Source of the DNA: Antedon mediterranea
Taxonomy: Eukaryota; Echinodermata; Crinoidea; Comatulida; Antedonidae
Direction: 5' to 3'
Assembly: GCF_964355755.1 (NCBI RefSeq)
Contig: NC_092677.1
Location: 7,383,001 to 7,447,000, forward strand
DNA length: 64,000 bases
A program made the translations under genes and the position numbers. The notes under the pieces are model-generated. The model did no database searches. It was not told where the DNA came from and worked only from the letters and a program-made list of their open reading frames with translations. Shown piece after piece: positions 58,773-64,000 of the stretch. Position 1 is the stretch's first letter; each line of letters begins with the position of its first letter.

Positions 58773-61700
58773 TTAGTACCGATCATGACCATTACCCAGG
58801 TGAGGAATCCTGCTATCTGGTTGGTTGTTCTTTAACAGTTCTCCTTCACTCATACGACGATTAACACGACTCTTATCAAATTGCGGTATCTTATTGTCTT
58901 CCGGTCGTTCAGACTGACTGCGCTGATACTCGTGATCTTTATTGTTCATATCTTCCGGGGCTTTTACTTTAGTATCATCTTTTGTCGGTTCTTTATCTTT
59001 TTCTTCAGTGTCTTTTTTCAGTCGTTTATTTTTCTCTGTCATTTCTTCTTCGCTCTTTCTTTTCAATGCTGCTTCGTATCCAACTGGCCTGAATGCCTGT
59101 AATAAGTTGTTCAGTTTCTCATCTGTCGGCGGCCATTTCTCAAATGCAGCATCATTTTGAAGGAAGAACACCATAGTTGCCTGAGTTGAACGGATGTATA
59201 ATTCTCGACTAATAATAATTAGTAAAAATTCATAAATAAACTTTAATCAATTTTGTAATGAAAAGAGTTTAAAGTTATACAAATATATGAATAATAAAAT
59301 GGATATTTGTTTTACAAGCCTTTGTTCTTATCCAGGCCAACAGTAAACGGAAAACCATGTAAGCTACAATCTGTATCTATCCTAACGGAAATCGCCCATA
59401 TTCTCCGCATTTTTTTAAATGGTCATAACAACATAGATTCTATATTTTTATTCCTGTTAACACTTTTTGACTATATGGAACATGTAGTTAGTACAATAAA
59501 TTTAAAATATAAAACTTACTCATCAATGATATGCTGCATTCCATGGCGAAACTCATGGTCATACCCAGGAACTACAACATGTTTTCGTTTGAATCTGAAG
59601 AAAAAGCAGAACAAAATCATTTATAATTCAGACCGTTTATGAAATAAATGCATTGCTTTTTTTGGTTTGCATGTGGTTAAGTTACATGTATATGTAGGCA
59701 CCATTTGAATTGTGTGATGATAGGCACCGCTAAAATTCATATAATTATGTATGTTTGATGTTAAATAAACAAATAAACGAGCTGCTATTAAAGTAAACAG
59801 AACTTACTCGCTATTTTCCATCTTGTCAACCACAGAATTAGCATTCTTACGTTGGTCTGGCAGGAAGATAATAAATGACAAAGGCTCTCCAGTCTTCTCT
59901 AGTAACACCTGTAATAGAAAAGTGCTTCTTACTTATTCATTCAACACAATGTACAGCACTTATTACCTCCGCCAGAATGGCGAGAGGTTATGTGGTCGAT
60001 CGTGTGTGTTTCTATATTTGTAGAATTACTCAAAAAGATATTGCCTGGTGTTCATAAAATTTGAAAGAATGGTTTCATAGCTGTATGGGAACACATCATT
60101 ACATTTTCATATGCCTAGGCAAAGATATGCGCTCTCCGAGTGCCTATTCTAGTTTCCATTGTGGTCCTATATAATTGAAATATATAAAACCCACAACAAA
60201 TGGCAAGACTATTACTGTAAGGTATATAATTTATTATGGTCTTATAGTGTTGTGAGACATCAATATCAAACAGTGCATTATAAATGTTAAAATCATACAT
60301 TTTTATATAATATATATATATATATATAAAACGACAGGGAGGGGTGACATCATATCTTACAGTGCATTATAAATGTTAAAATCATACATTTTTATATAAT
60401 ATATATATATATATAAAACGACAGGGAGGGGTGATATCATATCTTACAGTGCATTATAAATGTTAAAATCATACATTTTTATATAATATATATATATATA
60501 TAAAACGACAGGGAGGGGTGACATCATATCTTACACAGGAACAAGCTGGACTGAACAAAATGGCAGAGGCTTGAAAAGGGCTACATCCGACAGGGGATGA
60601 TGGAGCCAAGTTAATATAGTGAATTTCTATAATTTAAAGTTCATATAATATTCTGCTTAACTTACCTCTACATGTTTGACCATAGCTTCTATGGCTACAT
60701 CACATGGCGGTGGGAAGGCCTGGAACGATCCACTTATGGGGCGGAAATCTTGAAAGGGGCTAATTAAATGAATATTTAATTAGAAATGCTCTTTTTCTAT
60801 ATATGTATGTACCTTAATATTATGCAAGTAAAGAGAATAAGAATAACAAGAACACATTTGCTACTACTAAATGTATAGTACTGTAGTAATAAAACAAACG
60901 TTGAGACATTCTGAATTTTTATTTATTTTTTAAAATTTTAATAGTGCTTTAATTAGTTTTGCAAATCTATCAAATGTACTTACCCCCTAGAACCAAAATA
61001 GCCATCTGTATCAAGGAAGAGGGAGCAATACTGTTTGAAGTAACAGTTCAAAGGTGATGCAAAACATTCAAAAGTCACACCAAACTGTTCTTGTAAAACT
61101 TGTAATACAGGAATGGGCAACGACCTCTGAAAGAATTCACCTTCCATACGATTTAATCCAAAGAACGTCTAAAAACAAAGGGGAAAAAAAGATTGCATAG
61201 TAATAATTATTGAAGCAATATAACCTTCATATGGGGTATATCCTCTAAATAGGGGTTAGCTGTATATTGACCCTGTTCATTTCCCCTAGTAAGGGGGTAC
61301 CTTGTAGTAAAATTAATTAAGATAATTTCGCTTAAATGCTAGAATAAAATTGATTTCTGGCAGAAAAATATATCTACGAAATAAATGTTAAGTAATGATC
61401 TCACAACATACAGAATATGTTTCATACCTGATATCGCCTCAATAAGCACCATGTCCTCTGTGGGAAGTTGAGTAACTGTTTGTCATCATGGCAGTTTAAC
61501 CGGTATAGGTGGTCCTGAAAATTTAAAAAACAAAACATCAAAATTAGGAGTCTAGGAAATATCATGATTTCAGTTACTAGTTTCTCACATATTAAAACAC
61601 TTTGGTATATAAAACTACATATTCTAATGAATTCTTCATACTACACAATGCAATGTTGAGTCTTCTACGTATGTGACTAAGTATAGTTTTAGGTGGCTTT

Positions 61701-63945
61701 GATTTACCAAAGTCTCATGTCTAAAGCCTAAATTAGAACGCAAGATTATACTTGGTCAGAACAAACAAAATGTAGAGCTATTGAGTCTAACCGTCATTAG
61801 TACAATGTACATATGTTCTGTGCAACTTTATAGACACATAGCCAATTGGCACTTTGTAAATCAATTCAATATCGGTAGTGTACGACGATAGTATGGATGA
61901 TAAACTTACAAGTTTTTGTATGTAGCTTGTATTAATTTCCATCATCTCTCCTTTATACCGTAACCGTGTAATCTTAGGATCTCTGTTGAACTCCACAGTA
62001 GGCAGCCTAGGACTAGGTATCACCAACTGAGCAGGGTAGCAGTTTACCTTACGTACTGCAGGCGGCCTCAGAGATGGGGGTTCTATATAAAGTAAAATAT
62101 CATACATGACTATATTTCTAAAGGCAAATTACTGAAAAAATGACAATGCTGTGGGTATCAGTGGCTGGATCTCAATGGAGACATGATAAAATAAGTAAAA
62201 AGTGGTGCTGAAGCTTGGTGGTCAACGTGATTGCCTTCCAATCTAAAAGGTTCAATCCTGACCTAGTGCCACGGTTGTAACTCACAACCCTTTATAAGCC
62301 TTAAATGAGACTTAGTTTATAAGCATAATACATTTTAAAATAGTTTATCCTGTAATTGGTGAGTTACTCGCTGTGGGATGCGTATGGAAAAAAAGAAGTT
62401 ATATTTCCACAAGGCAACAGCCTCACTGGGAGAGACATTATACTAATTTGCTTGATATAATACCTCCGATGTGGTGTTCTTTTAATATCTCCCACTGTTG
62501 TTCATGTATTTTCTTGACAGCTTCTTTTGCTCGTGTGTAAAGCTTTGTACAAATTCCTTCCACTGATGGTTTGGCTGCAGCAAGAACATGCGCTCCACAC
62601 TGCTTCTTTAAATGTTCTAGTCGTTCCTAAAAAAATATACTTTACATTTAAATAATGTTTAATTCTATCTACATGTATTATTAAGGAAACTACAATATAC
62701 AAATAATGAATGTCAATGAGTTGGATGATCAAAAATATTTTATCAGATTAGCCAGCATAAGATTTTTGTTTGTACGCAAGAACGTTTTTTTCGTACAAAA
62801 AAAAGCCAGAAAAAGACTATTGCAGTTTAATAGTATATCTCTATATTCAATATCATGTGACCCACAATCAGGCAATCAAATGACAAGAATCTATTCATGT
62901 GTGTTATAAAGTTAATTAATACTAATGTGCGACTTCCCTTTGTTTTTAAATTAGTCTAGAATTTAGATCAAGTCGATTTTGGTAGATATTAATAACACTA
63001 ATGTATGGCTTGCATGATTGATCACATCACACAAAACTCTACAAGATAACATGTTTCATCACAATGTCAGAGCAGCAGGCCTACATTAAGTAGCTTACCT
63101 TGTACGAGTCTAGACTACAATACGGCTGCGTTCTGATCCATTTCAGAGCATCTTCACACTGCCATTTCACTACCTTCCTACTCTCTGGTGGTACATTTCT
63201 ACACATAAAACAGAGTTTATACTGTACTTATAGAAGCAATTGCAATATTGTTGTTTGACTGTCTATGCTTAAAATTAATTAAATACAGAGCAGGGGGTGC
63301 CTAGAAAACTCAGAACTCTGACTTTTCTAGATCTAGAAAACTCAGATATCAAGATCTGAGTTTTCTAGTTCCAAAATGGAACTAGAAAAACCCAGATCAT
63401 CAAATGGATCGTTCCATTATTAATAGAGGGTAGCTTGTTTGAATACTACAATATTATACGTTTTCTTATTGTAGCTTGTAGTAGCAGCCTATGCTATAGT
63501 GTTAAAAACACATATTTCACTAGAAATTGTCTACTACATAGGGGTGTCCCAAAGGAGGGATTCTATTGATGAATAGAATTGATAAATGATTTTAGAATTT
63601 ACCTCGACTCCACCATCTTCTTAGCTGCTTCTGCATAGCGAACTAACTGCTGCCTGGCATCTACTAAATAGCGAACTCGAACCAACCTAGACAAAAATTA
63701 TTTGTTTTCTTTTAAAGAACTTGCTTAGATTTTTATTGATTGCATCAGTAACATTTAATATCATGAAATGACAATTAAATCATAATATAAACCTCACCTG
63801 ATTGGTATTTCATTAATTATTTCGTCAAATAATATTGGGGATACAGGTGGGTCACAGTCAGAGGGCAGCATAGGGTCATGACCTTTGTCCTTGAATATCC
63901 TTTCCAACAACCAAAAATTAAAAGATTCTGCTGGAGCATCCACTC
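58773..63945 (-). CDS. PCIF1: PCIF1 (cap-specific m6Am methyltransferase / phospho-CTD-interacting factor), partial: last 11 exons
   Basis: Exons, 5' to 3': 63945-63798, 63686-63603, 63198-63099, 62626-62464, 62082-61910, 61514-61428, 61168-60984, 60759-60666, 59908-59808, 59594-59520, 59208-58773. Phases agree throughout, giving about 547 residues; the N-terminus with the WW domain (about 160 residues in the human protein) is off the right edge. PCIF1/CAPAM binds the phosphorylated RNA polymerase II CTD and N6-methylates the cap-adjacent 2'-O-methyladenosine. Diagnostic stretches are FGVTFECFASPLNCYFKQYC, LDTDGYFGSRGP, FRPISGSF, EPLSFIIFLPD and TMVFFLQNDAAFEKWPPT. The catalytic NPPF motif is replaced by FPPP (SFQAFPPPCD in exon 60759-60666), while residues on both sides align without a gap. 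The C-terminal tail (about 105 residues) is Lys/Glu-rich. Folding is probably kept, but methyltransferase activity is doubtful. Confidence 0.92.
60270..60535. repeat. Three-copy satellite, about 88 bp unit, with a (TA)n core
   Basis: CAGTGCATTATAAATGTTAA ... (TA)n ... AAAACGACAGGGAGGGGTGA repeats three times at about 60271, 60359 and 60447 with almost no divergence. It lies in a PCIF1 intron. The low divergence implies recent amplification. Confidence 0.85.
62118..62182 (-). mobile_element. 3' fragment of the hammerhead-like repeat, copy 4
   Basis: AAGGCAAATTACTGAAAAAA through TCAATGGAGACA matches the 3' 65 bases of the repeat at 48978. The ribozyme-like 5' part is absent. It is in a PCIF1 intron. 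Confidence 0.65.
62196..62430 (+). mobile_element. Second tRNA-derived SINE family
   Basis: A tRNA-like head (TGAAGCTTGGTGGTCAACG as A box region and GGTTCAATCCT as B box, 62205-62265) precedes a body with CTTTATAAGCC. It differs from the SINE at 48731. It is not a functional tRNA because stems are broken. Confidence 0.55.
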
Positions 63946-64000
63946 CTAAAATATAAATTAGTTTGTTTTTAATCAATTATATTTTTTTTTTAAATATATG

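Noticed and set aside
60270-60535. A CRISPR-like array
   Set aside because: Eukaryotic intron; units are tandem without unique spacers.

Overview
This 64 kb window is eukaryotic: AT-rich, intron-dense and strewn with decayed transposons. The genes read most like animal (probably invertebrate deuterostome, echinoderm-like) orthologues of vertebrate genes. That placement is an inference from protein similarity recalled from memory plus the abundance of TAGGCCTA/CTAG and TACTGTA words. It is not a species call.

Layout. 1-122 (-): first coding exon of an unrecognised gene running off the left edge. 1484-3205 (+): intronless POMGNT2 (O-mannosyl glycan GlcNAc transferase). 5065-23606 (-): a complete 20-exon retinoblastoma-like p107/p130 gene (about 1,074 aa). 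24666-39081 (-): a complete 27-exon EXOC2/SEC5 exocyst gene (about 933 aa). 40503-44166 (+): a complete 11-exon IMPACT gene (289 aa), head-to-head with EXOC2 across a short shared promoter. 45006-54804 (+): a three-exon rhodopsin-family GPCR (464 aa) resembling prostanoid receptors, with an intronless sulfotransferase-like gene (47754-46957, -) nested in its first intron. 58773-63945 (-): the C-terminal 11 exons of PCIF1 (cap m6Am methyltransferase/CTD-binding protein), continuing off the right edge. Splice phases were checked for all four multi-exon models that are complete here, and each sums to a multiple of three.

The genes are housekeeping or signalling genes with no pathway in common. 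The accessory content is mobile DNA: a broken Penelope-like element, a short repeat family with a hammerhead-ribozyme-like core sitting next to (TA)n tracts, tRNA-derived SINEs, a LINE 3' end, hAT-like and TTAA-flanked (piggyBac-like) elements, at least six MITE/foldback families, two minisatellites and a TA-containing satellite.

The most notable points are: PCIF1 carries FPPP where the catalytic NPPF motif should be; a MITE terminal repeat supplies the stop codon of the GPCR; the hammerhead-like/Penelope/(TA)n assemblage; a perfect E2F site upstream of the p107/p130 gene; and a probable GC-AG intron in IMPACT.
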